Positions 26,534-34,550 of a DNA stretch of 46,568 bases are shown one piece after another (the first letter of the stretch is position 1; every line of letters starts with the position of its first letter). The position numbers and the translations under genes are program-made. The DNA is from Saprospiraceae bacterium (GTDB lineage Bacteria; Bacteroidota; Bacteroidia; Chitinophagales; Saprospiraceae): assembly GCA_028285545.1 (NCBI GenBank), contig JANQPA010000023.1:1-46568 (forward strand). The letters run 5' to 3'. Below the pieces are notes generated by a model that was not told where the DNA came from, did no database searches, and was given only the letters and a program-made list of their open reading frames with translations.

Positions 26534-29359
26534 TTAATCTACAAGCAATCCTTTTGGCCCATCAATTTTAGGAGTTGGAAAATCATTCCAATTCAACAAA
26601 GCATTAAACACATAATTGTGATCGGAGTGATTCAAATGACGGTGCAGTGGGTTAAAACTATATAAAATTACTCTTCCGCCTTTATGTCTAGGGACATCTA
26701 AAACTACCCCTTGACCTTGCATCTGCTGCTCTCCGGAAACATATCCAGTCAATAAAAATTTGCCTTTAGCACTGGAAGGTAGCTTGATTTTTTCCTTTAA
26801 TTTATCAGATAATTTGGTGCCATATTGGACAACGATCCAATGTTGAAATTTTTCAGGAACAGAATACATAGGTCCATTGGTTCGGAATACGTGATGGATA
26901 TCCTTGAAGCCATAAGTAATTGGGTGATCCCTTCGAACGACCAGTGTTTGGAGAGAAGAACCAGGAGTATTCACGCCGCTTCTGGAGCTTACGTTCCTCA
27001 ACAGACCTGATTCAGTAGCCAATTGACCGGCCCCACCAAAAAGCATTAACATCCCATTTTCATTCAAAAAGGATTCGAGATTGGCAAGACCATTAAAGCC
27101 AATACCTCCAGTAATATCCTCTGACTGGTCAATTTTACCATGACTCTTAAATTCTTCAGAGGCAGTAAAAGGTTGAGGTCCAAATTTTGGATCACGACCA
27201 TGGATCATAGTTTTGAGCCCTCCTCTTTGGTGAGCCATTAAAATTACATCGTATTTTTGCTTTAGGTTTCCTGCTTTGATGTCATCATCATTAATGTAAT
27301 CAAACTCAATTCCGGCATCCTGTAAAGTATATCTAACCCAGCCATCAGGCTGTGTGTAGGTCCAGTTATGATATAAGGCAATTCTGGGAAGATCCAATTC
27401 ATGCATAGCCACCTCTGGCATATTCTGGCAGGCATAAACATCAAGCATGGCCTTTTGGGCGGCTTCTTTTAATGGGTTTTCCAAACCTCTATCATTGCGA
27501 ATGATCATACTTCCTGCCGGAAAATGTTTGCCATCAACCGAAAAAGCGGTATCAGAAGCATAGGCTGGATAGCCTTTAATAGCAAATCTCAGGCCGATCA
27601 AAGAATTAGACCCTTTATGTGGAATGATGAAAACTCGACCACTTTCTTCATTGGTTTCTAGATTTACATTCTGGTCAATTTTTGACAGGGTAGTGATCTC
27701 GAAGATGGATTTATCCTTTATCGCTCTGGTTTCAACTCGATATAATTTTCCCAAAGTCCAGGACACATCATCATAGGGGCGGTACTTGGAATTTTTTGGA
27801 AAGATAATATCTGATAATAAGGTTCGGGCAAAATTAGCGTAGGGTTGATCTAGTCGCACTACAAAATCTCCATTTTGGATGGTGTCATTTTTTAAATTAA
27901 TATTGACTGTAGCTCGATGGATTTCAATGCCGTGCCCTCTAAGTTGATTAATGAGATAAACCGTTCTATCCTTGGCGGCCTGTTCAGCAGGAATGACCCA
28001 TCCGTAAGGTGCTTCATTTAGGCCTTTATGATAGCTGTTGAATCCTTTTTTCCAAAAATTAAAAAGGAATGTTTTTTTATTCCTAGCCATAAGTGTCAAA
28101 GAAGACAGTACTCCAGATTGCATATAATTGGTGTTATTTCTAAGAGACCAATTGACTTTTGCATCAGGAGGAGAGGGACGATACCATTCTCGGCTAGTAC
28201 TTGGATTGCCAGCTGCATCACGTCGTTGAATTTCTCTTTCCATTGTTTTTGGAATGCTATTACCGAAAGTCTCATAAAAGCGACCAATGGAATTGTGATT
28301 ATTGGCAATCCAAACCAGATAACCCGGATTCCATCCTGTATAAAAGGCCCAGGTCCACACTCCAGGCATGCCCTGCTTGGTTAATTCTGAAATTTCCCAA
28401 TTGGCAATCCACTGCCATTCATTAACAGTTATAGGATCTACCATTTCATTATAAGGTCCTGTGCCTGTAGATACATAAAGTAAGGGAACGGACTCATGGA
28501 GATCTAAACCATATTGAGGGTGCCATCTATGGAACATCCGATTGTATGATTTGGTAAGCTCAAGAGTCATTTGGATTCCATCTCGATTATTATCATGGTA
28601 GGCATGAGAGCCCCAGTAGGGAGGTGAAGTAGAAGGAATATAATCTCTGTTTTTGTAATCTTTTAAAATACGATAATACCAATCTACTATGCGATCCCGA
28701 CCATCCGGATCCATGACCGGAATAATGGTAGTAATGACATTATTGCGAATTTCTTTTATATCCGGATGTTCCGAAACAGCGAGTCGATAGGCCAGTTCCA
28801 TCACCATTTCCGGTGGGCCTGTTTCGGTGGAATGTAGACCTGCATTTATGGTCATGATGGGTTTTGCTTTTGCACTAATTTCCATGGCTTGCTTTTCATT
28901 GGTCACTCTGGTATCTGAAAGTTGTGCAGTGTATTGGCGATATTGATCTAAATTATTGAGTGTCTCTTCATCAGCGATAATAAGCATAATCATTCGGCGA
29001 CCTTCTTCAGATTTACCGATTTCTTCAATTTTCACCCTGGGAGAGGCTTTTGCAAGGGCTTCAAGGTATCTATATTCATCTGCTACCCGGGTTAGATCCC
29101 CTTCCGCTCCAGCAATATGGCCCAAAATATCTCTTGGAGAAGGAACCGTTGCATGCTCGGGAATATAGCTAACAAGTGGGGCACAATAACGTGCTTCAGT
29201 AGTATATTTTCGAATATCAGTAGTCGCTTTTTGATCTACTTGATCCCATTGAGCAGCTGTTTCCCAAGAAGCTAATTTTTCTGGGCTAATGCTATCTATC
29301 TGGCCCCACATGCTGTTTGTGAAGCAAATTATAAGGATAAGGCAAAGTAAGTTTTTCAT
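26534..29359 (-). CDS. M14-family zinc carboxypeptidase, secreted
   Basis: A 941-residue protein with a signal peptide (ending MWGQIDS). The M14 domain spans about 75-400. Zinc ligands are H176 and E179 (AGLHSTETGPPE) and H288 (GLDLHESV); PVMDPDGRDR supplies the substrate-binding Arg, and SHAYHDNNRDG follows. The catalytic Glu is probably in RFYETFGN. The C-terminal half (about 500-941) has a glutamine-amidotransferase-like fold (IGFNGLANLESFLNENGMLMLFGGAG, GGRVILYSFNPLHR), as in large Bacteroidota M14 proteins. It should trim C-terminal residues from peptides outside the cytoplasm, alongside the S9 peptidase. Confidence 0.93.
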   Translation of the reverse strand: MKNLLCLILIICFTNSMWGQIDSISPEKLASWETAAQWDQVDQKATTDIRKYTTEARYCAPLVSYIPEHATVPSPRDILGHIAGAEGDLTRVADEYRYLEALAKASPRVKIEEIGKSEEGRRMIMLIIADEETLNNLDQYRQYTAQLSDTRVTNEKQAMEISAKAKPIMTINAGLHSTETGPPEMVMELAYRLAVSEHPDIKEIRNNVITTIIPVMDPDGRDRIVDWYYRILKDYKNRDYIPSTSPPYWGSHAYHDNNRDGIQMTLELTKSYNRMFHRWHPQYGLDLHESVPLLYVSTGTGPYNEMVDPITVNEWQWIANWEISELTKQGMPGVWTWAFYTGWNPGYLVWIANNHNSIGRFYETFGNSIPKTMEREIQRRDAAGNPSTSREWYRPSPPDAKVNWSLRNNTNYMQSGVLSSLTLMARNKKTFLFNFWKKGFNSYHKGLNEAPYGWVIPAEQAAKDRTVYLINQLRGHGIEIHRATVNINLKNDTIQNGDFVVRLDQPYANFARTLLSDIIFPKNSKYRPYDDVSWTLGKLYRVETRAIKDKSIFEITTLSKIDQNVNLETNEESGRVFIIPHKGSNSLIGLRFAIKGYPAYASDTAFSVDGKHFPAGSMIIRNDRGLENPLKEAAQKAMLDVYACQNMPEVAMHELDLPRIALYHNWTYTQPDGWVRYTLQDAGIEFDYINDDDIKAGNLKQKYDVILMAHQRGGLKTMIHGRDPKFGPQPFTASEEFKSHGKIDQSEDITGGIGFNGLANLESFLNENGMLMLFGGAGQLATESGLLRNVSSRSGVNTPGSSLQTLVVRRDHPITYGFKDIHHVFRTNGPMYSVPEKFQHWIVVQYGTKLSDKLKEKIKLPSSAKGKFLLTGYVSGEQQMQGQGVVLDVPRHKGGRVILYSFNPLHRHLNHSDHNYVFNALLNWNDFPTPKIDGPKGLLVD

Positions 29360-29506
29360 ACTAAAATTTAGGATTGAAAAATTGAATTAGGAAGATAGGA
29401 AATAATTTTGGCGAGATAAGTCATGTCATGTAAAGATATGTTGGGGATTGGTATATTTCGTAAGATTTGTTTAAGGAAATTAAGATATGTCATGTTGGAA
29501 ATTGGG

Positions 29507-29537
29507 AGATATGTCATGTTTAGATATGACATGTCTT
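29507..29537. repeat. Imperfect ACATGTC palindrome
   Basis: AGATATGTCAT and ATGACATGTCT pair with one mismatch around a short centre. Part of the dispersed family described for the spacer. Confidence 0.65.
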
Positions 29538-29705
29538 AAATTTTAGGCCATTTATTAGTCTGCCCTTGAAAGATGAATGGAGCTGAATTTTTGATGATTT
29601 TTAAATGTATGACTTTCAGCGTTTTAAGAAGTTACTTGCTTAATTGCACTAAGGGAAAGCATATGCTGCAATTAAAAATACATGAGATGACATGTCCAAA
29701 TAAAA

Positions 29706-29740
29706 AGGACATGACATGTCTAAGATATGACATGTCTGGT
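29706..29740. repeat. ACATGTC repeat cluster
   Basis: Two direct copies of ATGACATGTCT separated by AAG, the first preceded by GGAC so that GGACATG reads both ways. Same motif family as 36731-36761. Confidence 0.65.
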
Positions 29741-29841
29741 ATTACCAAAATCTTAAATCCGGAATTTTTTATAACCTTTACAAGCAGATATAGGTTTCCA
29801 TATCGTATCAAAATAAAAAATCCACCAAAAAATTAAATATT

Positions 29842-30519
29842 ATGATTAGATACACTTTGCTTCTAACCATGTTGATTAGTGCATTTACCTTGTCTTGCAG
29901 TAATGGGCAACAAGCTGGACAATCATCAGATGTCCAAAGAATTAATGATTATATCGCAGGGAAAGATTATAAAAAATATGAAGTAGCTACTTTCGCAGGC
30001 GGTTGTTTCTGGTGTACTGAGGCTTCTTTCGAACGCATAGAGGGGGTTAAAGACGTAATTAGCGGATATAGTGGAGGAGAAAAAGACTATCCTACCTATA
30101 AGGAAGTCAGTTATAATAGAACCAAACATGCTGAGGCCATCCAAATTTATTATGATCCTGAGGTGATTACCTTTGATCAACTATTGGAAATATTTTTTGT
30201 AGCCCATGATCCAACCACTCTTAATCGACAGGGGCCAGATAGAGGACCTCAATACCGATCAGAAATTTTTTACCATAATAAAACTCAAAAGGAAAAGTCA
30301 GAAGCCTATATTAAAAAATTAGATGCTTCTGGAAAATTAAAAGATCCTATAGTGACTAAATTATCCAAGTACAAAGAATTTTGGACAGCAGAAGGATACC
30401 ATCAGGATTATTATGAACACAACCCTCAGAGCGGATACATCCAACAGGTGAGCCGGCCCAAAGTTAAGAAGGTAATGAAAACTTTTTCCCACCTTTTGAA
30501 AGAAAAATATAAGAAGTAA
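29842..30519 (+). CDS. msrA: Exported peptide-methionine (S)-S-oxide reductase
   Basis: A 225-residue lipoprotein-type MsrA: the signal ends in a lipobox (TLSC, Cys19), so the enzyme works outside the cytoplasm. The catalytic motif is GGCFWC with nucleophilic Cys55 and Cys58. Other family marks are GYSGG, YNRTKHAEAIQIYYDP, FFVAHDPTTLNRQGPDRGPQYRS and AEGYHQDYY. It reduces methionine-S-sulfoxide in oxidised proteins, repairing envelope proteins. No msrB domain is fused. Confidence 0.96.
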   Translation: MIRYTLLLTMLISAFTLSCSNGQQAGQSSDVQRINDYIAGKDYKKYEVATFAGGCFWCTEASFERIEGVKDVISGYSGGEKDYPTYKEVSYNRTKHAEAIQIYYDPEVITFDQLLEIFFVAHDPTTLNRQGPDRGPQYRSEIFYHNKTQKEKSEAYIKKLDASGKLKDPIVTKLSKYKEFWTAEGYHQDYYEHNPQSGYIQQVSRPKVKKVMKTFSHLLKEKYKK

Positions 30520-30524
30520 ATCAG

Positions 30525-30598
30525 TTTATTGGTTATTGAGTCTTTAAGAAAACATTAATGAAAAATATTTTTGACTTAATGGCTTAATAACCAATAAA
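30525..30598. terminator. Inverted repeat downstream of msrA
   Basis: TTTATTGGTTATT at the left (30525-30548 arm) and its reverse complement at the right (30575-30598) pair over about 24 bp with a few mismatches, with a 26-nt AT-rich centre. The arms show a weak 7-8 bp period. Confidence 0.55.
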
Positions 30599-30633
30599 TT
30601 AAAAATTATCAATAAAAAAACCTTAATCCAGCC

Positions 30634-30665
30634 CTTTACTTGTAATAATATCCTCCTTACCTTTG
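30634..30665 (+). promoter_or_regulatory. Candidate promoter of the ECF sigma gene
   Basis: TACCTTTG at 30658-30665 matches the -7 TAnnTTTG; TTTA at 30634-30637 lies 20 nt upstream where TTTG is expected. It would give a leader of about 235 nt. Confidence 0.4.
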
Positions 30666-30906
30666 GCGTTAAGGAATGGAATAAAACACACGCTTGAATA
30701 ATTTACAGACTTTTTAATTTTTCTTTGAAATAATGAACTTGCTGAGGTAATAAATCAGATTTTTTATCTGCTTTATTCTTCTGGTTAATAGAATTGAGCA
30801 TTGAATCTTTTTTAAGATTTCAATTCGAAGATTGATCTGACAGAATTAAATTCTGACAGATGGGATCTAAAAGCTTGTTTTCTATTATTAACCAAAGAAA
30901 GCAAGT

Positions 30907-31413
30907 ATGTCACAGGAAGATTTTTGTAATAGAATTTTAGGTCTGTACCAACCTTTGTTTGCATTCGCACTTAAGCTTACTCGCGATCAGCAAGACGCAA
31001 AAGATTTGCTACAGGAAACGACCTTCCGTGCTATTCAATACCGCAATAAATATCGTCAGGATACCAACTTTAAAGGTTGGATCACTACCATCATGTATAA
31101 CCAGTTTTTGACTACCAAAAAGAGGAATGCCAGGAGAAGTACGGTAGAAGCTCCAATGGAGGACTTTCTTTTTGCCATAGAAAATAAAACGGTTGATAGC
31201 CAGGTAGAGGAAAACTTATTCATTAAAGAGGTTATGGGAATGCTCAAAGGTATTTCATCAACCTGTAGAGTCCCATTTTTAATGTATTATCAAGGTTATC
31301 CTTACCGGGAAATTTCCGAAAAACTAGGTATCCCTCTAGGAACAGTAAAAAGTAGAATCAGCTTTGCTAGAGCTAATATAAAGCGTTTGATGAGCCAGAA
31401 ACAAGTAGCTTGA
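30907..31413 (+). CDS. ECF-type RNA polymerase sigma factor
   Basis: A 168-residue sigma-70 family protein of ECF size. Region 2 is about residues 10-75 (RDQQDAKDLLQETTFRAIQY, then NFKGWITTIMYNQF) and region 4 about 110-160 (MYYQGYPYREISEKLGIPLGTVKSRI, a helix-turn-helix). It directs polymerase to a specific promoter set. No anti-sigma gene is adjacent, unlike many ECF loci, so control may lie in its long leader. The stop codon lies at the edge of a heptamer hairpin that also ends the convergent gene. Confidence 0.93.
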   Translation: MSQEDFCNRILGLYQPLFAFALKLTRDQQDAKDLLQETTFRAIQYRNKYRQDTNFKGWITTIMYNQFLTTKKRNARRSTVEAPMEDFLFAIENKTVDSQVEENLFIKEVMGMLKGISSTCRVPFLMYYQGYPYREISEKLGIPLGTVKSRISFARANIKRLMSQKQVA

Positions 31414-31416
31414 TGA

Positions 31417-31491
31417 GTGCCAGGTACTGGGTATTGCGTATTGAGAAATACAGTTACTTTTCCCAATACTCAATACCCGGTACTCAATACT
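31417..31491. terminator. Heptamer-built hairpin shared by convergent genes
   Basis: Left arm units: GTGCCAG, GTACTGG, GTATTGC, GTATTGA (31417-31444). Right arm units: CAATACT, CAATACC, CGGTACT, CAATACT (31464-31491). The arms pair with few mismatches. The right arm overlaps the stop codon of the minus-strand gene. Confidence 0.75.
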
Positions 31492-31981
31492 ACTCTTCCA
31501 CAGGTGTATTAGCAATGCCAATTGAATTCCGTAAGTTTTTATAGTAGTTTTCTTTAAGTGAAAGTGGAACTTTTAGATGAATGGTAATGAAGAATCCATC
31601 TTCCAGGAAGGCTTCGAAATAAATTTTTTCTCCATCAATAATTGATTCTACGGTGCAATTGGAAAGAGACATTTTTAAATCTAAAAGTTGATTCTGGGGA
31701 GAATCAGTCAACTTTTTTTCGAAATAAAAATAGTAGAGGTCTTCGATTGTCCAGGAGGATGTATTTGCATGACCTGTAATATTTAGTTCGCATTGATGCT
31801 TGGAGGAATAGAGTAGAGTGCCCTTGTCTTCATTTAGTATTGTTTCCTGATCAAATGTTTCAGAAGGGTAGAAAATACAAAAACCAAAATTTTCATTACA
31901 ATAAGAGGAAAGTGGGATGGATTGGGAATAGGCTTGAGAAATACCCAGCGTCATGACTCCAATAAATATTATGTTTCTCAT
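31490..31981 (-). CDS. Small secreted protein, function unknown
   Basis: A 163-residue protein with a signal peptide (MRNIIFIGVMTLGISQAYSQS). Residues 28-60 contain CNENFGFCIFYPSETF, an opening seen in secreted proteins that describe a 'band' of beta strands, and four Cys in all could form disulfides. I do not recognise a family. It is convergent with the sigma-factor gene and shares its 3' hairpin. Confidence 0.65.
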   Translation of the reverse strand: MRNIIFIGVMTLGISQAYSQSIPLSSYCNENFGFCIFYPSETFDQETILNEDKGTLLYSSKHQCELNITGHANTSSWTIEDLYYFYFEKKLTDSPQNQLLDLKMSLSNCTVESIIDGEKIYFEAFLEDGFFITIHLKVPLSLKENYYKNLRNSIGIANTPVEE

Positions 31982-32092
31982 GGTTTGTTCTTTTAGTAGA
32001 GCCGTAAAGGAAATGTGCTAATAATCAGGGTATTATAAGAGTGCTCTTGTTTTTTAACTCCTAAGAGTAAAATTTAGTTCGATTTTGAAAAA

Positions 32093-32296
32093 ATGTTCGG
32101 TTTTCTAAAAAAAGATGAAAATAGGATCGAACCGAATCGGGGTGACCAGGATTTAATAAACGTAACAATACAGAAAAATATGCCCATTAATTTGGGATTT
32201 AATATAAAGAAACTCATGTGTGGGAGGAGCCTCAAGCGTCCAATGGACGCGGCTCATCTCCTAACAGAAAAGAGTATTATGGTTCATGGGATTTAA
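32093..32296 (+). CDS. Doubtful 67-residue small protein
   Basis: Opens MFGFLKKDENR, a start common in small cytoplasmic proteins, but the rest is not recognisable and has no motif. A stable hairpin (32223-32261) sits inside the frame, and the stretch ends at a strong terminator. It may be a decayed gene or a structured RNA instead. Confidence 0.25.
   Translation: MFGFLKKDENRIEPNRGDQDLINVTIQKNMPINLGFNIKKLMCGRSLKRPMDAAHLLTEKSIMVHGI
32223..32261 (+). other. G+C-rich stem-loop
   Basis: GCGTCC (32236-32241) pairs with GGACGC (32245-32250) across AAT; GAGCC (32227-32231) pairs with GGCTC (32251-32255) after a TCAA bulge; GGAG pairs with CTCC. It stands out in AT-rich sequence and has no T tract. 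Confidence 0.6.
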
Positions 32297-32348
32297 TATA
32301 GGTTCAATTAGGTCATTCATTGTGACATTAAAAATGATGTAGAATTAG

Positions 32349-32377
32349 GGAAAGGGCAAAAGCCCTTTCCTTTTTTT
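32349..32377 (+). terminator. Rho-independent terminator
   Basis: A perfect 9-bp stem (GGAAAGGGC with GCCCTTTCC), AAAA loop and seven T residues. It is on the plus strand with no confident gene just before it, which implies that the stretch from about 32.05 to 32.37 kb is transcribed. Confidence 0.85.
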
Positions 32378-32538
32378 AACTCCTCCCGATCAATTACTGT
32401 CTGCCTTCGGACAGCTTCTGTTATTAGTTCCTAAATTGAGTAATGGGGCATGGGTTTTACACAAATTAGTTCTTCAATTTGATATTCCTTTCGTTTAGAT
32501 TTACCTATTTTAGTGAGTATGGAATTATACTAAGTTAA

Positions 32539-32564
32539 CAATTGAGGGCGGCCGCCCTCAATTG
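32539..32564. promoter_or_regulatory. 26-bp perfect palindrome at Rieske-TPP promoter
   Basis: Exact palindrome with a GCGGCCGC centre and no spacer. It ends 5 bp before a -7-like TAAATTTG (32570-32577) and 36 bp before the start codon, so it covers the -33 region. A regulator-binding operator is plausible; it lacks the T tract of a terminator. Confidence 0.6.
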
Positions 32565-32569
32565 CTAAA

Positions 32570-32577
32570 TAAATTTG
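32570..32577 (+). promoter_or_regulatory. Candidate -7 element of Rieske-TPP gene
   Basis: TAAATTTG fits TAnnTTTG and is 23 bp before the ATG, giving a short leader. No TTG at the usual spacing; the palindrome occupies that place. Confidence 0.4.
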
Positions 32578-32600
32578 TCTAAAACCAAGAAACCACTCTC

Positions 32601-34550
32601 ATGTCACAAAATCTCGAATGGCACAAGGTGCTCGATAATCCTGCTAGCTTACCAGAAGGGCGCGTTATGACCGTATCAGCCGGATTAAAAACCTTTTGTT
32701 TAACCCATCATCAAGGAAAATTTGGATGTTTGGATAATAAATGCCCACATCAAGGAGGTCCACTAGGAGAGGGCTCTATTGAAAAAGGACTTCTTCGATG
32801 TCCCTGGCATGGATGGGATTATGATCCTTTAACAGGCAAACCTCCAGGAGACTATGATGATGGTGTAGATACCTTTCCGGTTGAAATTAGGGAAGATGGA
32901 GTCTATATAGGAATTCCAGTTGAAGAAGAACCTACTCGCAGCATAAGTGATGTAGTGGCTGAAACTTTGGTCAATTGGGGTTTAGAGGTCGTTTTTGGGA
33001 TGGTGGGACACTCAAATCTAGGCTTTGCCGATGCTTTAAGATCCCAGGAAAAAGCAGGTAAACTGAGATATTTTGCCATACGACATGAAGGGGCAGGGGC
33101 TTTTGCTGCCTCTGCTTATGGCAAATTAACAGGACGCCCCGCAGCTTGTTTTTCTATTGCCGGACCTGGAGCTACCAATATGTATACGGGCTTATGGGAT
33201 GCTAAAGTGGATCGGGCACCTATACTTGCTTTGACGGGACAAGTGGCTACACAAGTAGTTGGAACGGGTAATTTTCAGGAATTAGACCTTGTTCAGGCTT
33301 TCGAATCAGTTGCTAGATTTAATCATCGTGTTCATAGAGATAGTAAACATGCGGAGTTAGCTACTCTGGCCATGAAGCATGCCATTTTAAATCGAGATGT
33401 TTCGCATCTGACTTTCCCTGATGAAATCCAAACTCTACCTGCACCTAGCGAAAAAGCGGGCAGCCCCGAAGGAAGGATTACCCCAATGACTATTGCTCCC
33501 CCTATGGAATCTCTTGAACAGGGTATAGAGTTAATCAAAGCTGCTAAGAGACCGGTTATTATTACTGGTCATGGGTCCAGATTCCATATGGAGGAGATCA
33601 TAAAATTGGCGGAGATGCTGAATGCTCCGGTCCTAACTACTTTTAAAGGGAAAGGTCAAATTCCGGATGATCATCCTCTGGCAGGAGGTGTATTGGGACG
33701 TTCAGGCACCCCTATTGCCTCCTGGCTTATGAATGAATGCGACCTGTTAATGGTATTTGGAGCTTCATTTTCTAAGCATACAGGGATCACTCCGAAAAAG
33801 CCTACAATTCAAGTAGATTTTGATCCCTTAGCTTTAAGCAAATTTCATGAAGTAGATTGCGCCATTTGGGGCGAAATTTCGGTCACAGCGGGATTGTTCA
33901 AAGAGGCACTGGCTGGACATACTACTACAGAGGATCAACGAAAGGACGTAGCAGATAGGTGGAAAATCTGGAAAGCCGAAAAACAAAGAAGATTGGAAGA
34001 CAACCGAGGGCAGGGACTTAGTTCAATTGCCATATTTGATGCCATGAACAGACTTGCCCCTGAAGATGCAGTAATGTGTGTGGATGTAGGAAATAATGCT
34101 TATTCCTTTGGACGCTACTATGAATCTAAAAAACATAATTCCTTTATTATGTCTGGTTATCTAGGGTCTATTGGTTTTGCCCTGCCTGCAGCCATCGGTG
34201 CCTGGGCCGCTGTAGGTGATTCTCGAGCTATTGTTGCAGTTGCTGGCGATGGTGGTTTTGGACAATATCTCGCGGATTTCACCACCTTGGTTAAATATAA
34301 TATGAATGTTACTGTCATTTTATTAAATAATGCTGAGTTAGGAAAAATATCTAAGGAACAGAGAGCAGGTGAATTTACAGTATGGAAAACCAAATTAACC
34401 AACCCAAATTTTGCTGAATTTGCCCGCTCATGCGGAGCACTTGGCTTTAGAGTGGAGTCTAGACAAGAATTAGATGATGCAATGACTACTGCTTTTGAGC
34501 ATAGAGGCCCTGCACTGGTGGAAGTGATGGCTGATGTGAAACTTATTTAA
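32601..34550 (+). CDS. Rieske domain fused to pyruvate-oxidase-like TPP enzyme
   Basis: A 649-residue cytoplasmic protein. Residues 1-105 are a Rieske [2Fe-2S] domain with ligands C48, H50, C67, H70 (CPHQGG and CPWHGW). Residues 112-649 are a TPP-dependent enzyme of the pyruvate oxidase/acetolactate synthase group: catalytic E163 in RHEGAGAFAA, GPGATN, a GTGNFQE motif as in pyruvate oxidases, the central GHGSRFHM binding domain, and TPP/Mg site D550 with N576 (GDGG...LLNNAELG). PoxB's C-terminal membrane peptide is missing. Likely reaction: oxidative decarboxylation of pyruvate or a related 2-oxoacid, with electrons passed from flavin to the built-in iron-sulfur cluster; that transfer is inference. 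A sugar symporter follows after 364 bp. Confidence 0.88.
   Translation: MSQNLEWHKVLDNPASLPEGRVMTVSAGLKTFCLTHHQGKFGCLDNKCPHQGGPLGEGSIEKGLLRCPWHGWDYDPLTGKPPGDYDDGVDTFPVEIREDGVYIGIPVEEEPTRSISDVVAETLVNWGLEVVFGMVGHSNLGFADALRSQEKAGKLRYFAIRHEGAGAFAASAYGKLTGRPAACFSIAGPGATNMYTGLWDAKVDRAPILALTGQVATQVVGTGNFQELDLVQAFESVARFNHRVHRDSKHAELATLAMKHAILNRDVSHLTFPDEIQTLPAPSEKAGSPEGRITPMTIAPPMESLEQGIELIKAAKRPVIITGHGSRFHMEEIIKLAEMLNAPVLTTFKGKGQIPDDHPLAGGVLGRSGTPIASWLMNECDLLMVFGASFSKHTGITPKKPTIQVDFDPLALSKFHEVDCAIWGEISVTAGLFKEALAGHTTTEDQRKDVADRWKIWKAEKQRRLEDNRGQGLSSIAIFDAMNRLAPEDAVMCVDVGNNAYSFGRYYESKKHNSFIMSGYLGSIGFALPAAIGAWAAVGDSRAIVAVAGDGGFGQYLADFTTLVKYNMNVTVILLNNAELGKISKEQRAGEFTVWKTKLTNPNFAEFARSCGALGFRVESRQELDDAMTTAFEHRGPALVEVMADVKLI

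Larger units (their letters stand above)
29360..29841. other. 482-bp divergent spacer rich in ACATGTC palindromes
   Basis: No credible gene. Copies of the GACATGTC/ATGACATGTC motif occur at 29419-29430, 29484-29495, 29507-29536, 29686-29697 and 29706-29738, in both orientations. The spacer must carry the promoters for the M14 peptidase and MsrA. Relatives of the same motif fill 36691-36942. Confidence 0.7.
30520..30906. other. 387-bp spacer: hairpin, promoter and long leader
   Basis: Holds the inverted repeat after msrA, the candidate sigma-factor promoter, and a roughly 240-nt leader with further small inverted repeats (GAATTG...CAATTC and AATCTT-TTTT-AAGATT around 30791-30825; direct CTGACAGA copies near 30838 and 30853). 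No gene seen. Confidence 0.55.
31982..32600. other. Spacer with small transcript and promoter palindrome
   Basis: Contains a doubtful 67-codon reading frame with an internal G+C-rich hairpin, a good plus-strand terminator at 32349-32377, a small CTGTC...GACAG hairpin near 32398, and a palindrome next to the start of the Rieske-TPP gene. Confidence 0.6.

Noticed and set aside
29573-29836. 87-codon open frame in the M14-msrA spacer
   Set aside because: It runs through the ACATGTC repeats, has no recognisable motif or signal, and its composition is that of the spacer.
32219-32268. Integron attC-like recombination site
   Set aside because: The stem and a CCTAAC end recall attC, but the required RYYYAAC...GTTRRRY arrangement is absent and no integrase or cassette is near.
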